From JBJXGC01 sp046154545 (GTDB lineage: Bacteria > Chloroflexota > Dehalococcoidia > Tepidiformales > Tepidiformaceae), in assembly GCA_046154545.1 (NCBI GenBank), contig JBJXGC010000096.1:1-16698 (forward strand): 16,698 nt of DNA. The letters run 5' to 3'. Shown piece by piece: positions 1-6,744 of the stretch; positions within the stretch are counted from its first letter, which is position 1; each line of letters begins with the position of its first letter. Made by a program: the position numbers and the translations under genes. The notes beneath the pieces were generated by a model. That model was not told the DNA's origin, searched no databases, and saw nothing but the letters and a program-made list of their open reading frames with translations.

Positions 1-267
1 GCCGGAACCGATGTCGCGGCCCGGGTCCGGGCGCTCCTGGAGATGCTCGGCGGCGAGCGCCGTGTCGCCGACCCGTTCGGCCGGGCGGCCGCCACCGTGG
101 CCTGCCACGCGAGCGTCCGGGCCGGCATGGCGATGGCCCTGGACGAGATGCGACGCCTGATCGAAGACCTGGAGCAGACCACTTCACCGCGCACCTGCCC
201 CCACGGGCGGCCGACGCTCGTCCACGTCGGCACGGAGCTGATCGAACGCCAGTTCGGCCGGCGATAA
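1..267 (+). CDS. mutL: DNA mismatch repair protein MutL, C-terminal fragment
   Basis: The reading frame is open from base 1 to the TAA at 265-267, so only the last 88 residues lie in the window. They match the end of the dimerisation/endonuclease domain of MutL: an ACH-x-SVRAG stretch corresponding to the conserved ACR/ACHxAVRAG motif, then a CPHGRP motif and a terminal QFGRR (the FxR motif). In endonuclease-type MutL these help form the metal site that nicks the unmethylated strand during mismatch repair; the DQHA-E motif would lie upstream, outside the window. Both the Cys and the CPHGRP are kept, so the protein is probably a nicking-competent MutL. The gene ends just before a convergent DUF433 gene, with a weak terminator-like hairpin between. 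Confidence 0.93.
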   Translation, partial: AGTDVAARVRALLEMLGGERRVADPFGRAAATVACHASVRAGMAMALDEMRRLIEDLEQTTSPRTCPHGRPTLVHVGTELIERQFGRR

Positions 268-285
268 GCGAGCGCGGGGCCGGTT

Positions 286-320
286 TCGCCAACACTCCCT
301 GGCGTTCCTGGCGATTTTCC
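286..320 (+). terminator. Weak terminator-like hairpin after mutL
   Basis: TCGCCA (286-291) can pair with TGGCGA (309-314) across a 17-nt loop, and the stem runs into TTTT at 315-318. A competing shorter stem uses TGGCG at 300-304. The 6-bp stem and long loop make this a marginal intrinsic terminator, but it is correctly placed between the mutL stop and the convergent gene at 326. Confidence 0.3.
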
Positions 321-325
321 TAGCG

Positions 326-553
326 CTAACCGGCGGCAACGGAATCGCGGCGCTGCGAAAGCGCGAGCTCCGAGGCCCAATCCAGCACCGCTACGATGTC
401 GTCGCGGTGGAGGGCGGGGTAGGCGTCAAGAGTCGCGTCGATGGAGTACCCCGCCCCAAGAAGCCCGAAAATCTGATGCACCATGGCCCGAGTCCCGCGA
501 ATGCATGGCTTGCCGCTACAGGTCGCCGGGTCGATGGAGATGCGGTCGCTCAT
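326..553 (-). CDS. DUF433-family antitoxin, orphan
   Basis: A 75-residue protein with the hallmark DUF433 (COG2442, VapB45-like) pattern: RISIDPATCSGKPCIRGTR at residues 4-22, then a helical part ending in YPALHRDDIVAVLDWASELA. DUF433 proteins are winged-helix-like DNA-binding antitoxins normally paired with a DUF5615/Mut7-C PIN-like toxin. Only 58 bp separate its stop from mutL, so no toxin follows and no remnant is visible: it is an orphan. The ATG at 551-553 gives the usual family length. A longer reading frame upstream is low-complexity and carries no family signal. No Shine-Dalgarno is present; TATCGT lies 6 nt before the ATG. It could also be a non-TA regulator. Confidence 0.85.
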   Translation of the reverse strand: MSDRISIDPATCSGKPCIRGTRAMVHQIFGLLGAGYSIDATLDAYPALHRDDIVAVLDWASELALSQRRDSVAAG

Positions 554-559
554 CCAGAC

Positions 560-565
560 ACGATA
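560..565 (-). promoter_or_regulatory. -10-like hexamer, leaderless DUF433 gene
   Basis: On the minus strand TATCGT sits exactly 6 nt before the ATG at 553. A start point 6-7 nt downstream would fall on the ATG itself, consistent with the missing Shine-Dalgarno. I see no convincing -35. The second DUF433 gene has TATCAT at the identical distance. Confidence 0.4.
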
Positions 566-632
566 CACCCGGCGGCCGCGGCGCCAGTTCCGCCGGCAGT
601 CATGCCGAGGAATGCGGGTGAGCGCTGCCCGG

Positions 633-1208
633 TTACCCGTTGGTCCGAGGTGGTCCGCCGTAGGCCCGGACGACCCCGTCCACGAACTCGCCTTTCGCCT
701 CGGCGTAGGCCTCGACGTCGTCCGGGAAGCGGGCCGCCAGTTCCAGCTTGAGCGACTGATAGGCCGCACGGACGGCCCCGTCGCGGCGCAACGCGTCCCG
801 AAACGCGAGGTGCCTCAGCCATTCCGGGTCGCCCACGACGTAACAGTGGACGTTGTGCTTCCAGGCGTGCCGGTCATCGGCCACGGGTTTCGTGAAGTAG
901 TGCCGCCGGGGGATGCCGAACTCGCCCCGGTACTCGTATCCGAGCGACTCCATCGGCGCCACGATGGCGAACCCGTCCTCGTACGAACCGAGCCCGGGCA
1001 TGATGTCGAGCACCGGTTTCGCGAGCAGGCCGGGTATCGCCGTGCTGCCGATGTGTTCGACGACCGTCACCTCGCCCGCACAGGCCTCCCGAATCGCGGC
1101 TGCCGCCACTTCGAAGCGGGCAGGCCAGGCGGGGTCATATGGCACGAGCACGACGCCCTTTGCCAACAGGCGGGTCACCAGGGCCGGGTCAACGTCCTCG
1201 TCGTCCAT
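633..1208 (-). CDS. GrpB family protein (nucleotidyltransferase fold)
   Basis: A 191-residue protein typical of the GrpB/UPF0157 family (about 170-200 aa). Seen in order: VVLVPYDPAWPARFE near residues 19-33, the signature EHIGSTAIPGLLAKPVLDI at residues 51-69 carrying the GS and Asp of a minimal nucleotidyltransferase fold, RHYF at 102-105, and W-KHNVHCYV around 116-124. The family often accompanies or is fused to dephospho-CoA kinase or acetyltransferases, but its substrate is not established. The ATG at 1206-1208 is only 19 nt downstream of the acyl-CoA synthetase stop on the same strand, so it is probably the second gene of that transcript. No strong Shine-Dalgarno precedes it. Longer in-frame starts would run into the synthetase gene and add no family sequence. 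Confidence 0.9.
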   Translation of the reverse strand: MDDEDVDPALVTRLLAKGVVLVPYDPAWPARFEVAAAAIREACAGEVTVVEHIGSTAIPGLLAKPVLDIMPGLGSYEDGFAIVAPMESLGYEYRGEFGIPRRHYFTKPVADDRHAWKHNVHCYVVGDPEWLRHLAFRDALRRDGAVRAAYQSLKLELAARFPDDVEAYAEAKGEFVDGVVRAYGGPPRTNG

Positions 1209-1227
1209 CGGTCTGCACTCGCCCGGA

Positions 1228-2664
1228 TTAGTCCCGCATCCCCTGCCATTCGAGCAGGCGGGCGAGCGCATTGCCCGCCCGGACGATACTCGGATAGGTG
1301 GCGATCCCGTTCTGCCAGCAGAACTCCTGGAACTCCTCAGCCTTCTCGAAGGCGTCCAGCGTGGTCGATGGCCGGATGGCGACGACGATCGGCTTGCCGT
1401 ACTCCTTCTGGAGGCCGCCGAGGGCGGCAGCCTGGTCGCGCGACCGGTCGCGGTCGTTCCCGAAGCGCATGCCGGGGCCCATGCCGAAGCTCGTGTGGTA
1501 GAGGACGATGTCGGCGTTGGCCGCCTCGAGGACCGGCCGTAAGGTGCCTTCGAACCCACCCGGCTGCCACATGGACATCGTGTCGATCGGGTTGCGGACG
1601 CTGGTGCCGGCCTCCTGGGTCACCTTCGCCAGCCGCTCCTGGGTCTCCGGGAGCAGGGGCGGGAGAAGGAGGCCGGCCGCGTCGAGGTCGTCGGCGGCGA
1701 GCACGCTCGCGCCCCCGCCGCCACCGACGACGACGACGTTGCGGCCCGAAACCCGTTTCACGAACTGGAAGGTGACGGTCACGTCAACCAGCTCTTCGAG
1801 GCTCTCGACGCGGATCACGCCGGCCTGGCGGCAGAGTCCGTCGAAAATCTGGAGAGAGCCCGCGAGGCTGGCCGTGTGGGAGTTCGCCGCCCGGCTGCCG
1901 GCCTCGGTCCGCCCACTCTTGAGGATGGCGACTGGCTTGACGGCGCCCGCCTTGCGGATGGCCGCGGCCAGTCTCGGCCCGTCCTGGATGCCTTCGAGGT
2001 AGGCGGCGATGATCTCCGTCTCCGGGTCGTCGGCCAGGTAATCGAAGAAGTCGGCGGCCCGCAGGTCGGCGCCGTTTCCGAAGCTGATCACCTTTGAGCA
2101 GCGGATTCCCCGGGGCGTCGCGTAGCGGACGAACTCGCCGGCGTTCATCCCCGACTGCGAGACCATGCCGACGGGGCCGGCCTCAGCCAGCTGGCCGCCC
2201 ATCATCGCCAGCCGCGCGCCCGGGACGTAGAGCCCCATGCAGTTCGGCCCGATGAGGCGGATACCGGCCTGCTTGGCCCGGGCCACGATGGCCTGCTCCA
2301 TCTTCCCTCGTTCGGCGTCGCCGGTCTCCGTGAACCCGGCCGTGAACAGATGGAGCACCCGCACCCCCTTCGCGATGCAGTCCTCCAGGAGCTGGGGCAC
2401 GAAGCGGGCGGGGACACTCGAGATGACGTAGTCGAGCTCGTCCGGCACGTCGGTGATCCGCGGGTAGCACTTGAGCCCGCGGATCGCCGGGGCGGTCGGG
2501 TGGATCAGGAAGATGGGCCCGCGGAACCCAACCTCGAGCAGGCTACCGACGAAGCCGCCACCACCGAATCCCGGCCCTTCCTTCGCCGACACGCCGGCGA
2601 TGGCGATGCTGCGGGGGTGGAAGACGTAGTCGAGGTCGGGCACTGTCGCGGAAGGCGAAGTCAT
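1228..2664 (-). CDS. NDP-forming acyl-CoA synthetase, alpha-type (CoA-binding) protein
   Basis: 478 residues with the alpha-subunit layout of ADP-forming acetyl/acyl-CoA synthetases (COG1042): an N-terminal Rossmann CoA-binding domain (FHPRSIAIAGVS at 15-26, IGPNCMG at 138-144), a flavodoxin-like succinyl-CoA ligase domain starting at VGMVSQSG (165-172), with SHTASLAGS at 262-270 whose His263 matches the phosphorylated histidine, and a second ligase-type domain (GGGGGASVLAADDL, then VRNPIDTM). These enzymes interconvert acyl-CoA + ADP + Pi and acid + ATP + CoA in the cytoplasm. There is no C-terminal ATP-grasp (beta) domain, and no beta subunit lies next to it here, so a partner must be elsewhere if it is active. 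AGGAGA 9 nt before the ATG supports this start. Confidence 0.9.
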   Translation of the reverse strand: MTSPSATVPDLDYVFHPRSIAIAGVSAKEGPGFGGGGFVGSLLEVGFRGPIFLIHPTAPAIRGLKCYPRITDVPDELDYVISSVPARFVPQLLEDCIAKGVRVLHLFTAGFTETGDAERGKMEQAIVARAKQAGIRLIGPNCMGLYVPGARLAMMGGQLAEAGPVGMVSQSGMNAGEFVRYATPRGIRCSKVISFGNGADLRAADFFDYLADDPETEIIAAYLEGIQDGPRLAAAIRKAGAVKPVAILKSGRTEAGSRAANSHTASLAGSLQIFDGLCRQAGVIRVESLEELVDVTVTFQFVKRVSGRNVVVVGGGGGASVLAADDLDAAGLLLPPLLPETQERLAKVTQEAGTSVRNPIDTMSMWQPGGFEGTLRPVLEAANADIVLYHTSFGMGPGMRFGNDRDRSRDQAAALGGLQKEYGKPIVVAIRPSTTLDAFEKAEEFQEFCWQNGIATYPSIVRAGNALARLLEWQGMRD

Positions 2665-2839
2665 ACGGGGGCGTCTCCTGGGGATGCACTCCGGAGTCAG
2701 GGCGCCGGTGGCTGCGCGGAGGCAGACCGGGGACCCTGAGGCGGTCGCGGTGCTCGAAGGTTAGCATCCATCGAACCAACGCGCCCCACCGCACCGGGGC
2801 ATCTTTGACCGGTGCCAGTCAACCTTCGACGATGGCCGT
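2665..2839. promoter_or_regulatory. Divergent intergenic region with TTGAC/GTCAA inverted repeat
   Basis: These 175 bp separate two outward-facing genes. TTGAC (2805-2809) and GTCAA (2818-2822) form an inverted repeat with an 8-nt spacer. TTGACC at 2805-2810 could serve as a plus-strand -35, with a poor -10 GACGAT at 2828-2833 (17-nt spacing), 6 nt before the ATG at 2840. The downstream gene has no Shine-Dalgarno. The repeat would then overlap the -35, as an operator might. The minus-strand gene has AGGAGA at 2674-2679. Confidence 0.35.
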
Positions 2840-3616
2840 ATGCGCTGGTTCGCCCGGGCCGCGACGGCGTTCTACGTCATCGCACTTCCACTCCTCTTGA
2901 TTACCACGAACGTCCGGTTCCTCGCCGGGGAGGTGCGGCTCTATGAGCGCGGCTTCCGGGAGTACGACGCGGCCGAGCGCACCGGCCTGGCCCTGCCCGA
3001 ACTCGACCGGGCGGCGCGGGAAGTGATCGACTACTTCGAGAACGACAGCGCCACGCTCCGCATCCTGGTGACGCGCGATGGCGAGGAGATCTCGCTCTAC
3101 AACGCGCGGGAGACGGCGCACATGAAGGACGTGAAAGCACTGATCCGGGCGGTGTTCCGGCTGAACGAGATCTCGCTCGCCTACGTCCTCACGTATATCG
3201 CGGCGGTCTTCCTCTGGGCCGGGGCCGGCTCGTCACGCAGGCTCGCGGTGGAGACGCTTGGCGGGATCGGCGTAGGGGTGCTTGTCGTCGGGGTGGTCGG
3301 CGCATTCGCCATCACCGGCTTCGACGCCGCCTGGTCGCAATTCCACGAGCTGTTCTTCTCAAGCGGCTCGTGGACGTTCAACCCGGCAACGGACCGGCTC
3401 ATCCAGATGTTCCCGGAGCCCTTTTGGCAGGAGGAGACCTACATCCTCGCCGCGCTCACGGTGGCCGAAGCCGTCGTCCTGGCGGTTGCCTCAGTGAGCC
3501 TGCTGGTGTTCGCCCGTGGAAAAGGCGGGCCAAGCGCCGGCGACGCCCCTCCGGCGCCGCGGCCGGCGCGGGTGCAGCGAGTCCGGCGCAGCCGTCGCGC
3601 GGTCCAGGGCGAATGA
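2840..3616 (+). CDS. TIGR01906/DUF1461 family integral membrane protein
   Basis: 258 residues. Four hydrophobic segments are visible (about 7-29, 112-129, 138-160 and 200-224), with a soluble loop between the first two. The loop and the stretch after segment 3 carry the family signatures: LYNARETAHMKDVKAL at 86-101 and FHELFF, then SWTFNPATDRLIQMFPEPFW at 177-196. Members occur in Chloroflexota and Firmicutes; the biochemical role is unknown. Conserved residues on what should be the outer face (His94, His169, Asp185, Glu193, Trp196) hint at a functional surface or a metal site, which is inference. The C-terminus after residue 228 is a Pro/Ala/Arg-rich basic tail, likely cytoplasmic. It ends 19 bp from the convergent FmdB-like gene. 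Confidence 0.88.
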   Translation: MRWFARAATAFYVIALPLLLITTNVRFLAGEVRLYERGFREYDAAERTGLALPELDRAAREVIDYFENDSATLRILVTRDGEEISLYNARETAHMKDVKALIRAVFRLNEISLAYVLTYIAAVFLWAGAGSSRRLAVETLGGIGVGVLVVGVVGAFAITGFDAAWSQFHELFFSSGSWTFNPATDRLIQMFPEPFWQEETYILAALTVAEAVVLAVASVSLLVFARGKGGPSAGDAPPAPRPARVQRVRRSRRAVQGE

Positions 3617-3635
3617 GAGGCCCGGGGACGGCCCC

Positions 3636-3872
3636 TCAGTTCTGGGAAGAGCAGCCGCAGCCGCCGCCACCACAGCAGCCGCCACCACCCCCCATCGACG
3701 GTGCTTCGTCCATGGCGACGCCACCGCCGCTGCGCGACATCGCGAACGCGCTGATAGCGCGGTCCGCACTGTGGCCGGCGCGGCACTTCACGGCGGCGTT
3801 CGCCTCTGACATGGGCCGGCGTTGCTCAAAGCGCTCGCGGCAGGTCGGACAGTAGTACTCGTAGATGGCCAT
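3636..3872 (-). CDS. FmdB-family zinc ribbon protein
   Basis: 78 residues starting MAIYEYYCPTC, the standard opening of FmdB-type small zinc ribbons (Cys8 and Cys11). The second knuckle is not the usual CPxCG but KCRAGH (Cys30 and His34), a CPxGH-like variant also met in this family, so metal would be held by three Cys and one His. The C-terminus is a Gly/Cys tail with Cys66, Cys67, Cys72 and Cys74, a type of tail common in FmdB proteins. FmdB was first named as a putative regulator of formamidase/amidase genes; general function is unproven. No Shine-Dalgarno is present; TATACT lies 7 nt before the ATG, so the message is probably leaderless. Confidence 0.9.
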   Translation of the reverse strand: MAIYEYYCPTCRERFEQRRPMSEANAAVKCRAGHSADRAISAFAMSRSGGGVAMDEAPSMGGGGGCCGGGGCGCSSQN

Positions 3873-3879
3873 GGCGGGA

Positions 3880-3908
3880 AGTATACAGCGGCGGACGCCT
3901 GCTGCCGA
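3880..3908 (-). promoter_or_regulatory. Promoter of FmdB-like gene, probably leaderless
   Basis: Reading the minus strand: -35 TCGGCA (3908-3903, four of six consensus bases), 17-nt spacer, -10 TATACT (3885-3880, five of six), then 7 nt to the ATG at 3872. Transcription should begin at or next to the start codon. There is no ribosome binding site to suggest otherwise. Confidence 0.55.
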
Positions 3909-3944
3909 AGGCCATCAAGTTGGACGAGCCAGGAGGCCGTAGGG

Positions 3945-4226
3945 TCAGGCCGCGACACCGGGCAGCGCGATGGGCGCCTTCGCCGGTTCCTGCTCTTCGT
4001 CAGGCGTTGGGTCGGGTGTTGCCTCGATGGCGGCGAGGAAGGCCTCATACTCGATGTCGATCGGCAGGGCCATGCTCTCCGGCGGCGCCAACGCGGGGAG
4101 ACGTACCGGCCCCGCCAGGGCGAGGCGCGTAATCGCGTTCGCAGGCTCGACCCAACCACGTTCGCCCATGCGGAAGCCGAACAGGCCTGCCAAGAGTGCC
4201 ATCACCCGGTTCCACGTTATGGACAT
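3945..4226 (-). CDS. Small protein of unknown function
   Basis: I do not recognise this 93-residue product. A hydrophobic N-terminal stretch (MALLAGLFGF, residues 9-18) precedes a charged segment (GERGWVEP), a hydrophobic middle (RLALAGPVRLPALAPP), an acidic part (IDIEYEAFLAAIE) and a Pro/Glu-rich tail. Codon third positions are strongly G/C, as in neighbours, which supports coding. A good promoter (TTGCCA, 17 nt, TATTGT) lies 9 nt before the ATG at 4224-4226, within the 43-bp gap after the MFS stop. No Shine-Dalgarno is seen before this ATG; the next one (residue 9) has a poor GGAA. The N-terminus could be a membrane-contact helix. It lies between the MFS and FmdB-like genes on the same strand. 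Confidence 0.6.
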   Translation of the reverse strand: MSITWNRVMALLAGLFGFRMGERGWVEPANAITRLALAGPVRLPALAPPESMALPIDIEYEAFLAAIEATPDPTPDEEQEPAKAPIALPGVAA

Positions 4227-4235
4227 AGGAAGGAG

Positions 4236-4264
4236 ACAATAACCCGATGTCAACTTGTTGGCAA
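4236..4264 (-). promoter_or_regulatory. Promoter for the small unknown gene
   Basis: Minus strand: -35 TTGCCA (4264-4259, five of six), 17-nt spacer, -10 TATTGT (4241-4236, four of six), then 9 nt to the ATG at 4226, giving a leaderless or nearly leaderless transcript. A perfect TTGACA also occurs within the spacer (4253-4248), but at 17-nt spacing its -10 would be TCCTAT, which overlaps the ATG, so it is less likely for this start. Confidence 0.5.
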
Positions 4265-4269
4265 ATGCG

Positions 4270-5691
4270 CTATGACGGTAACGGCTGGGCCGCGGCGGCC
4301 CGCCCTTTCCTGCCGGGCCAGGCCGCCGTGCTGGGCCGGCGCGCAAGCCCGGCCCCCACGAGCGCCCCGAGGGCCATCAGCCCGAACACCGTGGCCGCTC
4401 CCCCCGAGGAAGTGCCCAGGGCGTCACCGGCGGCCACGATCGCACCCCCAGCCCCGGTCCCAAGGGCCGCACCGAGTGACTCGACCAGCTTGAGGGCCGA
4501 ACTGGTCGCCCCCTCCTCCCCCGGCGCGGCCGAGGCAAGGGCGGCGAGCGAGAACGCCGGGTAAGCGAGGCCGATACCGAACGCCCCCACCGTCCAGGCG
4601 GCGACAGCCACAACGACCGGTGTGGAGTCGGCCACGACGAGCGCCATCAGACCCGCTTCCACCGCCACCAGCACCATCCCCAGTGCCATCGCGACCCGCC
4701 GGTCGAATCGCTTCGGGGCACGATCGACCACCCACGTCCCGGCCGTCCAGGCTACGGCCGTGATGCTGAGCCCGGCGCCGACGAGGAAGGTCGATTCGCC
4801 CCGGAGCGTGATGAGCGTGAACGGGACGAAGGCCTCCATCCCGAAGAAGGCGAACTGGAGCAGCCCGTGCCCAGCGATAACCGAGGGGAGGCCGCGGCCG
4901 CCGCGCAACGTGCCGGCTGGCAGGAGCCGCCGCGCGGTCCAGACCGCAACCACCGCGCCCGCGAGGGCGAGCGGCGCCCCAAGCCAGGGTGATGGGCTCG
5001 TGAGACCGGCCAGCAAGAGCCCAACGCCCGCCGCAAGGGCGATGGCCCGGGGGACTCTCCGCACGGTGGTGGGGGCGCCAACACCGCCCAGCGCCCGCAG
5101 CCCGGGAAGCGCCAGCGCCGCCGCCACGACCACGAGCGGCAGGAGCCCGAGGAAGACCAGCCGCCAGTTCGTGGTCTCGGCGATAGCCGCAGCGGCTCCC
5201 GGCCCCACGAGGCCGGGTACCACCCAGGCCGTCGAGAAAAGGGCGAGGATGCGCGGACGGACCCCGTCCTCATATGCCCGGCCGATGGCGACGTAGGCGA
5301 CCGCCGGCACCACTCCGGCGCCCAGGCCCTGGATCGCCCTCCCCGCCACCAGCACCCACATCGAAGGCGCGAATCCCGCGACGGCGAGCCCGGCCGCGAA
5401 CAGCACGAGGCCGATCACGAATGGCCGGGCCGGGCCGTGCCGATCCGACTGCTCGCCGGCCCAGACGATCCCGACGAGGCTCGCCAGGAGGAAGGCGCTG
5501 AACGCCCATCCATACAGGCGCAGGCTGCCGAGCTCCTCACCGGCGAGAGGCAGGACCGTCGCGACGGCCAGCGCCTCGAAGGCGACGAGCGTCACGACGA
5601 GGAGCAGCCCAAGGGTAAGCGACCGCCGTTCGCCCCAGATCCCGCCGCGGGCGACCGGGGACACCGCCGGGCCAGGGAGTGAGTCAGCCAT
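4270..5691 (-). CDS. MFS transporter, DHA2-like drug efflux type
   Basis: 473 residues, almost entirely hydrophobic helices. Visible MFS motifs: motif A WAGEQSDRHGPARPF at 77-91 in the loop after helix 2, motif B-like AGRAIQGLGAGVVPA at 116-130 with its charged Arg, and the antiporter motif C VVPGLVGPG at 157-165, typical of proton-driven drug exporters. It should sit in the inner membrane and exchange protons for a lipophilic compound; the substrate cannot be read from sequence. The ATG at 5689-5691 has no Shine-Dalgarno. Upstream lies a promoter with a long 19-nt spacer filled by a SoxR/MerR-like palindrome, ending 6 nt before the ATG, so the transcript is probably leaderless and induced by a MerR-family activator (inference). 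Confidence 0.9.
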   Translation of the reverse strand: MADSLPGPAVSPVARGGIWGERRSLTLGLLLVVTLVAFEALAVATVLPLAGEELGSLRLYGWAFSAFLLASLVGIVWAGEQSDRHGPARPFVIGLVLFAAGLAVAGFAPSMWVLVAGRAIQGLGAGVVPAVAYVAIGRAYEDGVRPRILALFSTAWVVPGLVGPGAAAAIAETTNWRLVFLGLLPLVVVAAALALPGLRALGGVGAPTTVRRVPRAIALAAGVGLLLAGLTSPSPWLGAPLALAGAVVAVWTARRLLPAGTLRGGRGLPSVIAGHGLLQFAFFGMEAFVPFTLITLRGESTFLVGAGLSITAVAWTAGTWVVDRAPKRFDRRVAMALGMVLVAVEAGLMALVVADSTPVVVAVAAWTVGAFGIGLAYPAFSLAALASAAPGEEGATSSALKLVESLGAALGTGAGGAIVAAGDALGTSSGGAATVFGLMALGALVGAGLARRPSTAAWPGRKGRAAAAQPLPS

Positions 5692-5697
5692 CGGGTT

Positions 5698-5728
5698 AGC
5701 TTATTCGTTCAAGTTCACTTGAAGTCAA
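5698..5728 (-). promoter_or_regulatory. Promoter with SoxR/MerR-like operator
   Basis: Minus strand: -35 TTGACT (5728-5723), 19-nt spacer (5722-5704), -10 TAAGCT (5703-5698), then 6 nt to the MFS start. A perfect inverted repeat, TTCAAGT and ACTTGAA around 2 nt (5708-5723), fills most of the spacer. The overlong spacer with a central TCAAGT..ACTTGA palindrome is the known architecture of MerR-family activated promoters, and the half-sites resemble the SoxR box. The -10 matches the consensus poorly, as expected if an activator is needed. A TetR-type repressor is the main alternative. The site also lies upstream of the divergent gene at 5794. No merR-like gene is in the window. Confidence 0.5.
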
Positions 5729-5793
5729 GCGGGCACATAACGATTGTCTCAGTCCGTGTAGAGTTGTTTCACCAGTACAACGGAGGCACAGCC

Positions 5794-6717
5794 ATGCGCA
5801 TCGGCATCGGAGTCGGGATCAGCGAAACATCGACCATGGAGGAGGCGCTCCAGCAGTTCGCCCGGGCCGAGGCGGACGGGTTCGCATCGGTCTGGATGCC
5901 CAACATCTTCAGCTATGACGCGATCATGATGCTCGCCCTCGCGGGGCGGGTGACCAGCCGGATCGAACTGGGGACGTTCGTCGTCCCCACCTACCCGCGC
6001 CACCCTTCGGTGATGGCCCAGCAAGCGCTCACGGCGGCCGCCGCCACGGGCAACCGCTTCACCCTCGGCATCGGCCTCAGCCACAAGCTGGTGATCGAGG
6101 ACATGATGGGCCTGGACTATTCGAAGCCTATCCGCCACACCCGCGAATACCTCACCATCCTCGACCGCGCCCTCACCGGGCAGCCCACGCGGTTCGCGGG
6201 CGAGGAGTACCGGGTCGCCTTCCAGGTCAGCGTGCAGGGCGCCAAAAAGCCGCCGGTGATCGTCGCCGCCCTCGGCCCCCAGATGCTCAAGCTCACGGGA
6301 CGGCTGGCCGACGGCACGGCGACCTGGATGGGCGGCCCGAAGTACCTGGAAGAGACGGCCGTCCCGATCATCACGGCGGCGGCGAAGGAGGCGGGACGCC
6401 CGGCCCCGCGTATCGTCTCCGGCTTCCCGGTGGCGGTGACCAGCAACCCGGACGCCGCCCACAAGTCCGCCTCGACCGTATTCGCGATCTACGGACAGCT
6501 CCCCTCCTACCGGGCGACCCTCGACCGCGGCGGTTACACCGACGCCTCATCGGTCGCGATCGTCGGGAACGAGGACGAAGTGGCCCGGCAGATGCGCCAT
6601 CTCCGTGATGTCGGCGTCACCGACTTCAACGCCTCCCCTTTCCCGGTCGAAGGCGACCCGGGCGCCACGAAGCGCACCTACGAGCTGATGGCTGAGCTGG
6701 CGAAGAAGGGGCTCTGA
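5794..6717 (+). CDS. F420-dependent LLM-class oxidoreductase, TIGR03564 type
   Basis: 307 residues of the luciferase-like monooxygenase (bacterial luciferase TIM-barrel) superfamily. The order MRIGIGVG (1-8), FASVWMPNIFSYDA (30-43), SRIELGTFVVPTYPRHP (55-71), FTLGIGLSHK (89-98), VIVAALGPQMLKLTGRLADG and YGQLPSYRATLDR is that of the TIGR03564 subfamily, predicted to use the deazaflavin cofactor F420 rather than FMN. It would catalyse a hydride-transfer oxidation or reduction in the cytoplasm; the substrate is unknown. GGAGG (5782-5786) 7 nt before the ATG fixes this start over a longer in-frame one at 5719, which would also overlap the operator. It is transcribed away from the MFS gene and might share its control. 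Confidence 0.92.
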   Translation: MRIGIGVGISETSTMEEALQQFARAEADGFASVWMPNIFSYDAIMMLALAGRVTSRIELGTFVVPTYPRHPSVMAQQALTAAAATGNRFTLGIGLSHKLVIEDMMGLDYSKPIRHTREYLTILDRALTGQPTRFAGEEYRVAFQVSVQGAKKPPVIVAALGPQMLKLTGRLADGTATWMGGPKYLEETAVPIITAAAKEAGRPAPRIVSGFPVAVTSNPDAAHKSASTVFAIYGQLPSYRATLDRGGYTDASSVAIVGNEDEVARQMRHLRDVGVTDFNASPFPVEGDPGATKRTYELMAELAKKGL

Positions 6718-6744
6718 GGCAGGGGTTCGCCGCGGCGAGGCGAT

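Noticed and set aside
483..1775. Long plus-strand frame opposite the GrpB and acyl-CoA synthetase genes
   Set aside because: It is a GC-driven shadow; the translation is Arg/Pro-rich low complexity, while the minus strand encodes recognisable families.
4247..4564. Plus-strand frame preceded by a fine GGAAGGAG site
   Set aside because: The product is Ala/Pro/Ser-rich and lies antisense to the conserved end of the MFS gene. The purine stretch is better explained as the reverse of the short leader of the minus-strand small gene.
4622..5296. 224-codon plus-strand frame inside the MFS gene
   Set aside because: Low-complexity Ser/Pro/Arg translation, no start signal, antisense to clear MFS motifs.
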